This document shows, in pieces, positions 51,509 to 62,007 of a stretch of 64,000 nucleotides of DNA. Numbering within the stretch: the first letter of the stretch is position 1; every line of letters starts with the position of its first letter. The notes beneath the pieces were generated by a model, which searched no databases, had not been told where the DNA came from, and saw nothing but the letters and a program-made list of their open reading frames with translations. The position numbers and the translations under genes are program-made. This stretch comes from Dyadobacter sp. CY347 (GTDB taxonomy: Bacteria; Bacteroidota; Bacteroidia; Cytophagales; Spirosomataceae), in NCBI RefSeq assembly GCF_021502655.1, contig NZ_JAKFFT010000004.1, positions 1,240,001 to 1,304,000 of the forward strand. Direction: 5' to 3'.

Positions 51509-54322
51509 TCACGATTTCTTATATTCCATAGGGGTTTGGTTATATTTTCCCTTGAAGGCTGTTGAGAAATAAGTAGGAGAGGAGAAGCCTACTTTATAGG
51601 CGATGTCTGCAATGGTCAGATCGTCGCGGCGCAGCAGGAACTTGGCTTTGTTGAGCCTTACTTGCTGGATGTATTCATTCACGCTCATGCCTAGCAACGC
51701 CTTCACTTTTCTGTAAAGCTGCACGCGCGACATGCCGAGGTCTCTGCCAATGTCTTCCACACTCAATTCCGAATTATCATAACGCTCCTCAATATATGCA
51801 GTGAATTGTGTGATAAATTTCTTGTCGAGTTTATTGGGATTTGTTCCCGACGAAGTTTCAATCGGCAACTCACTCGTATAATGTTCGCGAAGCACCGACC
51901 GGTTTTTCAGCAATGTCTTTATGCTTTCCTGAACATATTGGAGATTGAACGGTTTGGTAATATAAGCATCCACGCCCGTTTGAATGCCTTCGATCTGTTG
52001 TTCGATGGTGGTTCTGGCGGTAAGTAAAATCACTGGAATGTGCGAAGTCCTGAAATCCGCTTTGAGTATCGCGCTCACGCCCAGACCATCTTTTTTGGGT
52101 AATGTCACGTCGCACACGATCAGATCGGGAATGTGCTCAAATGCCAATCTCAAACCTTCTTCCCCATCATTGGCAACCAATATCTGATAATTGACATTCA
52201 GTTTTTGTTCTAAAAGCCTGACCAGATCATTGTTGTCTTCAATGAGCAGGACAGATTGTTCGTGAGTTGAAACCTCCTTAGCAGAAGCATTATTGGAAGC
52301 GGGATCTTCTTCCTGAATTTCGAAATTTTGAACCATGGAAAAGTCCTCAGCCTGCTCGGTTCGTAATTCATCTTCGTGGAAATGTTTGTTACCCAGCGGC
52401 AGTTCAATGGTAAATGCTGTTTCCTTACTGGGCTGGCTGCGAACTGAAATTGTTCCTTTATGCAGTGAAATCAACTCCTTGGAAAGCGCCAGGCCGAGGC
52501 CGGTTCCCAATGCTTTATAACCGCTTTCAGCTTGATAAAAAACTTCGAAAACGTGCGCAACTTCCGATTCCGTCATGCCTATTCCATTGTCTTCCACCGT
52601 AATCTGCGCCTGATTACCGGAATTTGTTTTGATATACAAATAAACCCTTCCCTTGTCCGGCGTGAACTTAAATGCATTGGAAAGTAAATTAAAAATCACC
52701 TTATCCAGCATCGTGGCGTCGAACCAAACCATCACTTCGGGATCCGAAGCAATCAGTTGAAAATCAATCTTTCGTTTGGAAGCAATGCGTTCAAACGCCA
52801 CCATAATGTCTTTCACAAACGCCACCAGGTTATGTTCGCCAGCGCGCACCTGCATTCTATGACTTCCCAGTTTCCTGAAATCCATCAATTGGCTCACCAG
52901 CCGGAGCAATCTTAATGTGTTTTTCCGGATCAATGAAAGCTCTTGTTTGATCAACGGATCACGGATTTTTTCACTTGCCAAAACATCTTCAATGGGTGCC
53001 AATATCAGGGTAAGCGGTGTGCGAAATTCGTGCGAAATGTTGGTGAAGAATTTGAGTTTGGCCTCATTTTCAATCTCGGCACTTTGCGCAAGTTGTTCGA
53101 TCTGGTTTTTCTGATCTGATATCTCATGATTCTGAACTTCCAGCCGCTTGTTGATCTTCCGGTTTTCGCGTAAAGAATAAAAGGAAATGGCTCCGAAAAT
53201 GAGTGCCAGGGCAAGTGTAATGGAAACGGTGTAAATCACAATGCTCTGGTTTTCAGATATTGCGCGCTGCTCCTCAATTTTCTCCTGCCGACGCTCAATG
53301 TCCTGCTGCTGCGCCACCAGTTTTTCGCTCTGCAATTTCATGATCCTGACATTGGTAGAATCGATCATGGTGATTTGCAGTCGGTTTTCTCTTTTGAATG
53401 GCTTCTTTTGAAGAATAGAAATCGCGGTTCGGATGGCTTCTTCTCCGCCGGTTGGATATAGAATAGTAGCATTTAAAACATTCCTATCAACAAGATCAAT
53501 GCCGCCATTTGGCCCGGTTAACCCGTCTACACCAATGAGTCGGATCTTTTTTTCAAGACCCAGATTTTTACAAACCTTAAAAGCAGTGAGTGCACGGCGA
53601 TCATTCTGGCAGAAAATAACGTCAATGTCCGTATGCGTTTGCAGCAGTTTGGTCAGGGGCGCTTCGAAAGAATATTTGTCCCAATCCCCATCCAGTTTAG
53701 CCGTCAGCCTAATGCCCGGGAAGCGGCTGATCGTTTCCATAAAACCCTTATGACGATCAATGTCTGCGGACGAGCCCGGTTTTTCGCTAATTTCAATCAC
53801 CTTTCCGGTTCCTTTTAAAAGCGTATTCGTATAAGCTCCGGCGATCTGACCAACTTCCACATTGTCAGCACCAACATAGGCAGTATACTGATCAGAATTC
53901 GTGCGGCGATCCAGAATAATAACCGGAATTCCGCTTTGATAGGCTTTTTCTACTATGGGCGTAATCGGCTCGGCTTCATTGGGAGATACGATCAGCAGGT
54001 CAATATCTTGTTTGAGCAGTTCTTCAATCTGAGTGATCTGCTTTTGGCTCTGCCCACCCGCATCCTTCATCACAAAGTTGATCTCCGGATTGAATGACAG
54101 TTCCCTATACATGCTCTCCTGCATGGTTTTACGCCAATCGTCAGCACCCGTGCACTGCGAAAAGCCAATCGTATACTGCTTGGATTCTCTCTTCGAGCAT
54201 GCAGTTACGAGTATACAAAACAGCGCAATAAGCTTAAAGTATTTCAATCTTTTATTGTAATAAATCAGCAGTTCGCTGTCTATAAAAGTATTACAAATGA
54301 AGTTTGAAACAAATGTCATCAT
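51509..54322 (-). CDS. Hybrid two-component system regulator with periplasmic sugar-binding sensor
   Basis: A 937-residue one-protein signalling system. After an N-terminal hydrophobic segment (about 28-41) ending LVTAC, a type 1 periplasmic binding domain covers about 48-315 (TIGFSQCTGADDW, IVSPNEAEPITP, FCQNDRRALTAF). A transmembrane helix lies at about 358-378, a coiled coil at 385-420, a kinase domain with His431 in ISHEFRTPLT, an ATPase domain (about 540-645), a receiver with Asp738 in LIVCDVTLP, and an AraC helix-turn-helix (about 840-937). This is the layout of Bacteroides fructose sensor BT1754. It would activate the neighbouring fructan operon on binding fructose, an inference by analogy and location. 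The second Met is an equal start. Confidence 0.92.
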   Translation of the reverse strand: MMTFVSNFICNTFIDSELLIYYNKRLKYFKLIALFCILVTACSKRESKQYTIGFSQCTGADDWRKTMQESMYRELSFNPEINFVMKDAGGQSQKQITQIEELLKQDIDLLIVSPNEAEPITPIVEKAYQSGIPVIILDRRTNSDQYTAYVGADNVEVGQIAGAYTNTLLKGTGKVIEISEKPGSSADIDRHKGFMETISRFPGIRLTAKLDGDWDKYSFEAPLTKLLQTHTDIDVIFCQNDRRALTAFKVCKNLGLEKKIRLIGVDGLTGPNGGIDLVDRNVLNATILYPTGGEEAIRTAISILQKKPFKRENRLQITMIDSTNVRIMKLQSEKLVAQQQDIERRQEKIEEQRAISENQSIVIYTVSITLALALIFGAISFYSLRENRKINKRLEVQNHEISDQKNQIEQLAQSAEIENEAKLKFFTNISHEFRTPLTLILAPIEDVLASEKIRDPLIKQELSLIRKNTLRLLRLVSQLMDFRKLGSHRMQVRAGEHNLVAFVKDIMVAFERIASKRKIDFQLIASDPEVMVWFDATMLDKVIFNLLSNAFKFTPDKGRVYLYIKTNSGNQAQITVEDNGIGMTESEVAHVFEVFYQAESGYKALGTGLGLALSKELISLHKGTISVRSQPSKETAFTIELPLGNKHFHEDELRTEQAEDFSMVQNFEIQEEDPASNNASAKEVSTHEQSVLLIEDNNDLVRLLEQKLNVNYQILVANDGEEGLRLAFEHIPDLIVCDVTLPKKDGLGVSAILKADFRTSHIPVILLTARTTIEQQIEGIQTGVDAYITKPFNLQYVQESIKTLLKNRSVLREHYTSELPIETSSGTNPNKLDKKFITQFTAYIEERYDNSELSVEDIGRDLGMSRVQLYRKVKALLGMSVNEYIQQVRLNKAKFLLRRDDLTIADIAYKVGFSSPTYFSTAFKGKYNQTPMEYKKS

Positions 54323-54353
54323 TCTTCAAGGTTGTGTAAAGTTAAGGACGTGC

Positions 54354-54361
54354 AAAGTTAT
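54354..54361 (-). promoter_or_regulatory. Putative -7 element of the hybrid regulator gene
   Basis: The minus strand reads TAACTTTG, an exact TAnnTTTG match, 31 bases upstream of the start. No well-placed -33 TTG is found. A low-weight call. Confidence 0.35.
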
Positions 54362-54439
54362 CAAGGATTATTGTTCTCTGGTGAAGGCTTTATCCGGTGC
54401 CTGAATATTCGGAAATTTTAAGAAATCTCTGGGGTTAGA

Positions 54440-55195
54440 CTATTTTGCCCTGACAATATTGAGTCGGTTGAGCAAAGTTGAACGGGCGCCGTCAGGTAAT
54501 GGAAGTTCGTTTTGTTGAATGATAATGCTATCCTGGCCGATCAAATCTATCTGGTTCAGATTGACGGTCATGGAACGGGACAGGCGATAAAAATACCAGG
54601 GCAATTGTTCGGCGATCTTCCCCATGTGGATCCATACCTGAATGTAAGAATAGAGATTATTCGGGAACATTCGCTGGTGGGCCTCCCGTGTAAGAAATAG
54701 CTTGGAATGCCCCCGATCGGCAAGGATGTATGCTATTTCCTGTTTTTTGAAACGCATAAGTCCTTTATTTCCAGGGATATGAATGCTTTCGAGGGAATTT
54801 CCGGAACCGGGGAAAAGATAGTTGCCGTGTTCCAGATTGTGCGCAACGATCTTTACCTGTGTAACTACTGCCCACATGTCCAGCGGCTTGATCAGGAAAG
54901 ACGTGGGATGGGTCTTTTTGCTTTTTTCGATGATCTCATCCGACGATTCGCCTGATATGTAAATGACCGCAACCGAATTGATCCTCACAAGTTCGTTGGC
55001 GATCACAATGCCGTTCTCCGGCCCGTTCAGATTGATGTCGACGAGCGCAATATCCACGGCATTCTTTGAGAGAATTTCATTGGTACCTTGCTGATTGTCG
55101 GCAATGCCGCAAACGTGAAATCCTTCCAGCATCAGGTGATGGGAAATTCGTTCGGCCAAAAGCGTATCGTCTTCGATGATGATCACATTAAACAT
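54440..55195 (-). CDS. LytTR-type response regulator
   Basis: A 251-residue regulator. The receiver has the acidic pocket IIEDD, phospho-acceptor Asp53 in IALVDINLNGPENG, and Lys in FLIKPLDMW. The C-terminal LytTR domain (about 150-250) includes EIAYILADRGHSKLFLT and YRLSRSMTVNLNQIDLI. LytTR proteins bind direct-repeat DNA sites and often control surface and biofilm genes. Its start overlaps the kinase gene by 8 bases. The direct target is not visible. Confidence 0.88.
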   Translation of the reverse strand: MFNVIIIEDDTLLAERISHHLMLEGFHVCGIADNQQGTNEILSKNAVDIALVDINLNGPENGIVIANELVRINSVAVIYISGESSDEIIEKSKKTHPTSFLIKPLDMWAVVTQVKIVAHNLEHGNYLFPGSGNSLESIHIPGNKGLMRFKKQEIAYILADRGHSKLFLTREAHQRMFPNNLYSYIQVWIHMGKIAEQLPWYFYRLSRSMTVNLNQIDLIGQDSIIIQQNELPLPDGARSTLLNRLNIVRAK

Positions 55196-56978
55196 AATTC
55201 CCTGTATTTAACTCCTTGCTTTTTGCGATTTTCCCAAACTTCGATTTTCTGGACAATGGAAACGAAAGCGTAAATGTGCATCCTGCCTCATTTTTAAATG
55301 CCTGTTTTCCTTTCAGCTTTTTCGTTAGCAGCTCAATGATCCTGATCCCGAATGAGTTTCTATGCACGCCTTTATCAAACCCTGGACCATTGTCTTTAAA
55401 AGTAAGATTAATCCAGCTATCGTTTAGAGTGAGCGATACGTAAAGCTCTGGTTCTGCGTGGTGATTAAATGCATGTTTTGAAGCGTTTGTAGCGAGTTCA
55501 TTGATAATGAGGCAGACCGGGATCGCCTGGTCCACGTGTAGTAGCAAATCCTCAATCTCAAAATGGACATGGATCCCGTTCGGAAGCTGAGAAATGATTT
55601 TTCGGACGAGAGCAGGAATAAATGTGTGTATCTCAATGGCGTCCTGACAGTCGGTGTTGTAAAGATCCCGGTGGATGAGCGATATTGTTTCTACTCTGGA
55701 CAAGCTTTCTTTCAAAACATATATCGACGCGGGATCGGATAACTGAAAAATATGCAGTTCAATAAGATCCGCAACGGATTGCAGGTTGTTCCGGATACGA
55801 TGGCTCTGTTCCTTGACGAGTTCTTTGTTCAGGTGGCTCAGGCGGCGGTATTTCCGGTACAAATGGAAAAAGAAATAACCCGCCACCATGAAGATCGCGC
55901 ATGCAGTCAGTATGCCCAAAGTAATCCGTCGCTGGTAATTTTCATTTTTCCGGAGCAATGCCAGCTCCTTTTTTTGATGCTGGATACTAAGCTCTTTTTT
56001 TTCATTTTCAAACAGCAGCGTAAGCCCATCCACAGCATTCTTTTTATACGCATCACGCTGATAAATAACGTACTTACTGTATTTTTCCCAATAGAGGAAT
56101 GCGCGTTTCCAGTCGCCGGTCTGCTGGTAATATCTTGATCGTACCAGGTGCATTTTAAAAGACTCGCTGACCACATCCGACTTTTGCAGCGAGTCACTGC
56201 CTTTTGAAGCGCTGTCGATCCACGATTTCGCAATTGCCGGACTTTGCTGGTCCAAAAATGACGATGCCGCAGTGAGATATGCTTCACGCACGCCTGCCGG
56301 CTTATGGATGGAATCAAAAATCATGGCAGCCTTTTGAAAATAATCTGCACCTCTTTTAAAATCCTTTTTCACAAGCCAGGAGTTAGCCATACTTTGGTAA
56401 ATCAGCGCTACATCGGTAGGAAGGTTAAGCTCCCTGGCAATTTCGAGGGACCGCGCGAAAAAGTAAATCGCGCTGTCGGGCGAAGGCTTGATAGAGAGTG
56501 TCAGTGGGGATTGCCGGAGATCTTCGGTCGTCCTGGCATAAATTCCACCCAATAAACGGTAACTGATCATCATGCCTCTTCTGGACCCCGACTTCCCAAG
56601 ATTGTCAATGGCCAGTTTGACATATTCAAGATGGCCGGCCATGTTGTTCTGATAGCCTTCACATTCGCTCATGATCGAATAAACCTTTCCCAGATCCTCG
56701 GATGGGCCCATTGGCTTCCGGATCTTTAAGGCGCGCTGCAACCATTTGGTAGCCTGGTAAAAGTCGTTTAAACCAATGTAGCGCTTACCAAGCCGGTAAC
56801 ACATCTCGGCAATTTCGAGCGAGTCGCCGCTTTCCACCGCTTTGTTGTAATCCTGCTGTGTTTCGATCAATCGTGAGTACGCGGTTTGACTTTGATATTG
56901 GGCCTGACATTCAGGTGTGGATACAACAATGCATGCGAACGCAAGCAGCAGGAGCAGTTCTTTGTAACGATACATCAT
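55188..56978 (-). CDS. TPR-containing sensor histidine kinase (HisKA_2 type)
   Basis: A protein of about 596 residues starting MMYRYKELLLL, with a signal peptide ending ECQA. A periplasmic helical TPR-like domain (residues about 30-335) has repeats such as LGKRYIGLNDFYQATKWLQRALKI. A transmembrane helix lies near 352-374, followed by the HisKA_2 domain EQSHRIRNNLQSVADLIELH with phospho-acceptor His393, and an ATPase domain with INELATNASKHAF. The frame opens 18 codons further up, without family character. It overlaps the LytTR gene by 8 bases and is its partner. The signal is unknown. Confidence 0.87.
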   Translation of the reverse strand: MMYRYKELLLLLAFACIVVSTPECQAQYQSQTAYSRLIETQQDYNKAVESGDSLEIAEMCYRLGKRYIGLNDFYQATKWLQRALKIRKPMGPSEDLGKVYSIMSECEGYQNNMAGHLEYVKLAIDNLGKSGSRRGMMISYRLLGGIYARTTEDLRQSPLTLSIKPSPDSAIYFFARSLEIARELNLPTDVALIYQSMANSWLVKKDFKRGADYFQKAAMIFDSIHKPAGVREAYLTAASSFLDQQSPAIAKSWIDSASKGSDSLQKSDVVSESFKMHLVRSRYYQQTGDWKRAFLYWEKYSKYVIYQRDAYKKNAVDGLTLLFENEKKELSIQHQKKELALLRKNENYQRRITLGILTACAIFMVAGYFFFHLYRKYRRLSHLNKELVKEQSHRIRNNLQSVADLIELHIFQLSDPASIYVLKESLSRVETISLIHRDLYNTDCQDAIEIHTFIPALVRKIISQLPNGIHVHFEIEDLLLHVDQAIPVCLIINELATNASKHAFNHHAEPELYVSLTLNDSWINLTFKDNGPGFDKGVHRNSFGIRIIELLTKKLKGKQAFKNEAGCTFTLSFPLSRKSKFGKIAKSKELNTGNYV

Positions 56979-57212
56979 AGCAGGGGCTGAGGAGCAAAGG
57001 CTAATCGTAAATTTAAGCAATCTCGGCAACAAAAAAACGCGTCTTTACAGGAAGATTATGCTGCGATTTTTTCGTTTGAAATAATGCCCGATTCGGAAGA
57101 AAAATAAGGTGTTTGGGAAGAATTTCGGCAGGGATGCGCAGAAAATCAGGAGCTTACTATACCAAATTATGTAGTGATCAATTCTCTTCCATTCCTCAAA
57201 AACGTCCTGCTT

Positions 57213-59078
57213 ATGAAGCAATTACTTTTACTCTATTTTGTATTTCTTTCCTTTCAAACCTATTCGCAAATCGTGATTCTGGAAGGCTGCACCTCTTCGG
57301 AATACAACGTCAATGGTCCGTACTATCTGTCCGGCACCGACGCAGGTGGCAGAAACATTTACGAAGCCAACTATTCGGTTTCATCGAGCTGTATGGGATA
57401 TTGTAATCCGCAGTTTATCCAGTATAATTATAACCAGTGGGTAATCAGGGCGGGAATTTTGTCGCTTGCGTCCAATGACGCGAGTTCCTCGCCAGATCCG
57501 CCGACCACGGGCTGGGTAAAGGCTAGCTATTCACCATGCGCGGCAGCACCTAGTCTTCGGTATCCGGGCACGGTCAGCTCCAAAAATTGCGAGGGTTGTT
57601 CCTGGAATGATCCGGCGACCTGGGAAGGCGGCGTGGTGCCGGCTGCAACCGACCATGTGGTGATCAATGGAAATGTTCTCCTGGATACCGACGCCTCGTG
57701 CCTGAACCTGACGATCGGTTCCGGTAAATCACTGGATGACACGGGCGACAGGTCATTTCAAGTCAAAGGCAAATTCATGAATGAGGGTCTTCTGGAAGTG
57801 GCCGCCTTCACATTGGGTGGTTACAATATTCAGCAAACGCTCGACGGCACGAAACTCAATACAAGATCTTTGACTATTGACAATAAGGCGGGTGTAACAT
57901 TAACGGGCAACCTTTCGGTTTTGGCATCTCCGGTTTCGTCGGCGAATAATGTTCATCTGGTTTCAGGTTTTATCGATATCGGGAACTTTGATCTAACTTG
58001 TAATGGGGTGGATATCATCGGTTTTTATTCACGCACAGTCTACCAACGGATCGTAACAACTGGTACAGGAAGCCTGAAATACGTGGTGCCGGGCGGCGCC
58101 ATCAACAAAGAATTTCTCATTGGAAAAGCTTTACTTGGTCAGAACGGATTTGCCAGTGAAAATTTCACGCCAGTAACCATTACGGGTACGGCAAATAGCT
58201 CGTCCTCGGCACCCGTCACTATCGCTGTGCGAGTTGCGAGCCGTAATCCCGCGCATCCTGATCCCGAAAATACGCAAAGCCTTGATGCCGAATGGAATAT
58301 TACTTCAGACCATGTTTCACTTGAACAGCCATTCAGTTTGAAGTTTGGATGGCCTGCGCTCAACCCTTTAATGCCTGTTGGTTTTGATTTAACAAATATT
58401 TACGTGAAACGCTGGGGAGGAACGGACTGGGAAAATAAAGCCGGCCCGAAGTACTCCGAAACTTTCCCAACCGTAGGTTATGGCATAACAGTCGAAAATG
58501 TCACGCAATTTTCAGCCTGGGGTGTTTTTGATTCGGAAACCACATTGCCGGTAAACCTCGTTGATTTTGCCGTCAGCAATGAAGCAAAGTCAGTTTTGCT
58601 CACCTGGAAAACGTCCGGAGAGGAAAATAGCCGGAATTTTGAAATTCAGCACAGCACGGATAGCAAGGCATGGTCTGCGATCGGCGACGTGAAAGCTGCG
58701 GGGGAGAGCCAGGAAGTGCAACACTATACATACACCCATTCCTTTCCGGCAGAAGGATTAAACTATTACAGGCTGAAAATGATCGATCGGGATGAGTCAT
58801 TTGCATTCAGCCGCGTCCTTTCGGTCCGAATGAATGCGGGAGAAAATGCCTTTTTGTATCCCAATCCCGTTTCAGATCATATACAATTCAGAAATGTCAA
58901 TTTCCAGGAAATCTCAAAGGCAGAAGTGGTGAACGATGCAGGCAAAGTGGTTTCGCGGATTGACAGCCAATTTGAAAAGGGGATTTCGGTCAAAAATATT
59001 CCGAGCGGGCATTACATTTTTCGCATTTATTCGCGGGACGGACTGAAATTCCTGGACCGGTTCGTGATAGGGAGATAG
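57213..59078 (+). CDS. Secreted protein with type IX secretion C-terminal sorting domain
   Basis: A protein of about 621 residues starting MKQLLLLYFVFLSF, with a signal peptide ending YSQ. A Cys-rich N-terminal domain of about 100 residues is followed by a G8-like region (SCSWNDPATWEGG-type start, then DHVVINGNVLLD) and beta-rich domains. A fibronectin-like stretch (SKSVLLTWKTSGEENSRNF) precedes the C-terminal sorting domain, which starts LYPNPVSDHIQF and ends FLDRFVIGR. Exported by the Sec path, it would be carried out by the type IX system and attached or released. No enzyme motif is seen. It diverges from the kinase gene at 56978 by 234 bases. Confidence 0.85.
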   Translation: MKQLLLLYFVFLSFQTYSQIVILEGCTSSEYNVNGPYYLSGTDAGGRNIYEANYSVSSSCMGYCNPQFIQYNYNQWVIRAGILSLASNDASSSPDPPTTGWVKASYSPCAAAPSLRYPGTVSSKNCEGCSWNDPATWEGGVVPAATDHVVINGNVLLDTDASCLNLTIGSGKSLDDTGDRSFQVKGKFMNEGLLEVAAFTLGGYNIQQTLDGTKLNTRSLTIDNKAGVTLTGNLSVLASPVSSANNVHLVSGFIDIGNFDLTCNGVDIIGFYSRTVYQRIVTTGTGSLKYVVPGGAINKEFLIGKALLGQNGFASENFTPVTITGTANSSSSAPVTIAVRVASRNPAHPDPENTQSLDAEWNITSDHVSLEQPFSLKFGWPALNPLMPVGFDLTNIYVKRWGGTDWENKAGPKYSETFPTVGYGITVENVTQFSAWGVFDSETTLPVNLVDFAVSNEAKSVLLTWKTSGEENSRNFEIQHSTDSKAWSAIGDVKAAGESQEVQHYTYTHSFPAEGLNYYRLKMIDRDESFAFSRVLSVRMNAGENAFLYPNPVSDHIQFRNVNFQEISKAEVVNDAGKVVSRIDSQFEKGISVKNIPSGHYIFRIYSRDGLKFLDRFVIGR

Positions 59079-59196
59079 CTCGGTTGCCTGGAACGCAAAA
59101 CCCAGGCGTCTGAGCAACTGTCGTCGAAAACTTTCCCGGAAATCGATCTTTTTAAGGTAGGTCAGGCGTAGATTAGTAAAACTTGACCTACTACAC

Positions 59197-59754
59197 ATGA
59201 AGAATTCACCTAGCCTGTTCGACCGTTTTGATAAACTCGACACATCCATGAATAAATGGTTGGTAGCCAATAGTATCAACATTCTGCGCTTTACGATGGG
59301 GATCGTTTTTCTGGGTTTTGGCGTGCTCAAATTTTTTACAGGGATAAGCCCCATTGAGTCTTTGGCCACCCGCACAACATCCGAGCTTACATTAGGGGTT
59401 GTCAACGGTCATAGTGCAATGGTGTTTGTTGCAACTCTTGAATGTTTGATCGGCTTTTGCTTCCTTACCGGCATGTTTTTGCGCGTTGGTGTGTGGTTAC
59501 TTGCCCTTCAAATGGTTGGTGCAATGTCCCCGCTGTTTCTTTATCCTTCCGAACTTTTCTCCGGCACATTGCATGCCCCAACCCTTGAAGCGCAGTATAT
59601 TATCAAAGACATTATTCTAATCGCCGCCGGAATGGTGATCGCATCCACCTGGACCGGTGCACGTATCGTCGCAAAACCCCAGAGATTTCGGGTCAGTTTA
59701 AGTAAGCGCGTTGCCGGCGTCTATAAGGAAACGGTCGGCGCACCTTACGCCTGA
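59197..59754 (+). CDS. DoxX/DUF417-like membrane protein
   Basis: A 185-residue inner-membrane protein with four hydrophobic segments: SINILRFTMGIVFLGFGVL (about 26-44), AMVFVATLECLIGFCFLTGMF, VWLLALQMVGAMSPLFLYP and IIKDIILIAAGMVI. The layout matches DoxX and YkgB (DUF417) proteins, which share a fold; the KFFTGISPIESLA stretch recalls the latter. Role unknown, perhaps redox stress. No operon partner is visible; the next gene is convergent. Confidence 0.75.
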   Translation: MKNSPSLFDRFDKLDTSMNKWLVANSINILRFTMGIVFLGFGVLKFFTGISPIESLATRTTSELTLGVVNGHSAMVFVATLECLIGFCFLTGMFLRVGVWLLALQMVGAMSPLFLYPSELFSGTLHAPTLEAQYIIKDIILIAAGMVIASTWTGARIVAKPQRFRVSLSKRVAGVYKETVGAPYA

Positions 59755-59794
59755 CCATCGCCTTAGAACGGCACGTATGCGCTTATCAAGGTTT

Positions 59795-60490
59795 TTAATA
59801 TTGCTGAAAGCGATCTACGATGATGTAATCAACCTTTTTGTCCTTGAAATAAATGCGAACCTGCTCCATCATACCTTGGGACTTAGTATCATATATAAAT
59901 GCCCACGGCAGTTCAGCCTTCATGGCATCGTACACGGCGTAGGTGTACTTGGCACCCAGGACAACCCGCTTAAATTTGTGTGTATACTCCGGCTGTTTGC
60001 TCAGCGCAACGAGTTTTTTATACAATATTGCCTGAGTATCACCGACTTTTATTGCCACCTCAGGATCAGCCGCTTCGGGCCATTGACCCAGCGTTGTACC
60101 CTGGTTAAGGCGAATGCTTGTAACCTGGCCGGCGTTTAGTTGGAATTGTATGCCTGTTGGGGTATCATAGGTATCGTCGAGCACCAGCCAGTCGAAAAAC
60201 TGGAGACGATTTTTTAGGTCGCTGACGTCTGCAAAATAATTATTGACTGCACTCACGTAAGCGACTGTTTTGTTTTCCCGGTAAGCTTCCAATACTTCAA
60301 AAGCATCGTCCTTGGAGGCATTGATTGCAATGCCCCGGTAATCGCCCGTTGTGATACTGTCCCTGCCCAGGTAGTTGATTCGCGGCTCCGGTTCCGGACC
60401 GACTATTCCCGGCCCCTCCTGATCGACCCGGCAGCTTATCGTGCTAAGTGTAAAAAACAAGAAGACAAGTAAAGATAGGTTAACGCTCAT
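59795..60490 (-). CDS. Hypothetical lipoprotein, 231 residues
   Basis: A protein starting MSVNLSLLVFLFF with the lipobox TISC near residue 20, so likely a lipoprotein. The mature part begins with a Pro-rich linker (GIVGPEPEPRINYLG) and then an alpha/beta domain in which YRGIAINASKDDAFEVLEAY and YVSAVNNYFADVSDLKNRLQ stand out. I do not recognise a family. The reading frame is open 28 codons upstream, without leader character. It is convergent with the DoxX-like gene and divergent from the GAF kinase gene. Confidence 0.6.
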   Translation of the reverse strand: MSVNLSLLVFLFFTLSTISCRVDQEGPGIVGPEPEPRINYLGRDSITTGDYRGIAINASKDDAFEVLEAYRENKTVAYVSAVNNYFADVSDLKNRLQFFDWLVLDDTYDTPTGIQFQLNAGQVTSIRLNQGTTLGQWPEAADPEVAIKVGDTQAILYKKLVALSKQPEYTHKFKRVVLGAKYTYAVYDAMKAELPWAFIYDTKSQGMMEQVRIYFKDKKVDYIIVDRFQQY

Positions 60491-60619
60491 GTAAGATCTT
60501 AGGTTTAGTGACCTATTGGTGACAAGCCGGGGGGCAATTTGGTTGGAATGCATTTGAAAATGTGTCAACTGCAAAACAAAGCCGTATATTTAACGCTTGG
60601 ACAGTGATGATTTTGATTG

Positions 60620-61993
60620 ATGGATTTTAACAATACTTCCTCTGGTGAACGTGATCGCTTGGGCGCACTTAGAGGATACAACATCCTGGATTCCCTGCCA
60701 GAACAGGACTACGACAATATTACTTACCTGGCTGCGCAAATTTGCCAAACACCCATTTCCCTGGTTAGCCTTGTAGATGATGCCCGACAGTGGTTTAAAT
60801 CAAATCATGGACTTGATGCGCGTGAAACGCCGCGGGAATATTCGTTTTGCGCCCATGCGATACTCGACCCAAATGAAACTTTTGTTATCAGTGATTCACG
60901 GGAAGATCCCCGTTTTGCCGAAAATCCGCTGGTAACCGGTGATCCGCATGTGATTTTTTATGCCGGCACCCCACTCGTTGATGAAGATGGATTTGCATTA
61001 GGGTCATTATGCGTGATTGACCATCAGCCAAAAGTCTTAACCCAGGAGCAGCTGAAAGCATTGAAAATCCTGGCTAGCCAGGTTGTCAACTTGTTGAAAC
61101 TGAGAAGGAGAAATAAAGAGCTCAGTGAGAATGTAGCAGCACAGGTGATCAGCCGGCAAAAAATAGAGCAAAGCGAAAGTCAATACAGACAATTATCCCT
61201 GGAACTTGAAGGCAGGGTCGAACTTCGGACCCGGGAGCTAACGGCTTTAAACGAAGACCTCGTCAGGCTAAATTATAACCTTCGACAGTTCGCCCACATT
61301 GCCAGCCACGATTTGCAGGAGCCTCTGCGTAAAATCCAATCTTTCTGCTCCCTGCTTACAAAGGAATTTGGTGCCGGCGTTGATGATAAACCGGCATTTC
61401 TATTAAGCCGCATCAATGCATCGGCACAAAGGATGTCGGCATTGGTGAAAGACTTGCTGGCGTATTCCCTCGTCGATTCGCGCCAACAAAAATATGGCCC
61501 GATCTCACTGAATGCGGTTATGACCGACGTGTTGGAAACCCTGGCCTATGAAATTCAGGAACGAGAAGCTGCTATTGAAATTGATAAACTCGGTATGCTG
61601 GAAGGTGACAAAGCACAGCTTGCCCATTTATTTCAAAACCTGATCTCAAATGCCATTAAGTTTACGCCTGGCGAAAAACCGCCACGTATCCATATCGAAC
61701 ACATTAGAAGAAATAAAGCTGATCTGCCTGCTGAACTGAAATTCCCGGACAGTACCCAGGTGGTGCACCAGATCAATGTTCGTGATGAAGGTATTGGTTT
61801 TGATATCAAGTATCTGGACCGGATTTTCCAGGTTTTTCAAAGGCTCCATACGCAAAGCGATTTTAAAGGAACGGGAATCGGGCTGGCCATTTGCGAGCGT
61901 GTCGTATCCAATCATGGCGGCGTCATCACGGCGATCAGTAATCCTGGTCAGGGATCAACATTTTGCGTGTACTTGCCTGGATACGCAGAGTAA
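60620..61993 (+). CDS. GAF-domain sensor histidine kinase
   Basis: A cytosolic kinase of about 457 residues. A GAF domain covers about 20-165 ([58 protein letters not shown]). It is followed by a coiled coil (about 165-235), the HisKA domain with His in [19 protein letters not shown] and the ATPase domain ([30 protein letters not shown]). It resembles bacteriophytochrome-like and photoreceptor-like kinases but has no chromophore Cys. No response regulator gene is adjacent, so it is an orphan. The ATG at 60620 follows a TTG one codon earlier. Confidence 0.88.
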   Translation: MDFNNTSSGERDRLGALRGYNILDSLPEQDYDNITYLAAQICQTPISLVSLVDDARQWFKSNHGLDARETPREYSFCAHAILDPNETFVISDSREDPRFAENPLVTGDPHVIFYAGTPLVDEDGFALGSLCVIDHQPKVLTQEQLKALKILASQVVNLLKLRRRNKELSENVAAQVISRQKIEQSESQYRQLSLELEGRVELRTRELTALNEDLVRLNYNLRQFAHIASHDLQEPLRKIQSFCSLLTKEFGAGVDDKPAFLLSRINASAQRMSALVKDLLAYSLVDSRQQKYGPISLNAVMTDVLETLAYEIQEREAAIEIDKLGMLEGDKAQLAHLFQNLISNAIKFTPGEKPPRIHIEHIRRNKADLPAELKFPDSTQVVHQINVRDEGIGFDIKYLDRIFQVFQRLHTQSDFKGTGIGLAICERVVSNHGGVITAISNPGQGSTFCVYLPGYAE

Positions 61994-62007
61994 CCTGTAT
62001 CGCAGCG

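Noticed and set aside
59080..59125. A rho-independent terminator after the T9SS protein gene
   Set aside because: GCCTGG and CCAGGC can pair around a 10-base loop, but no T-tract follows on either strand.
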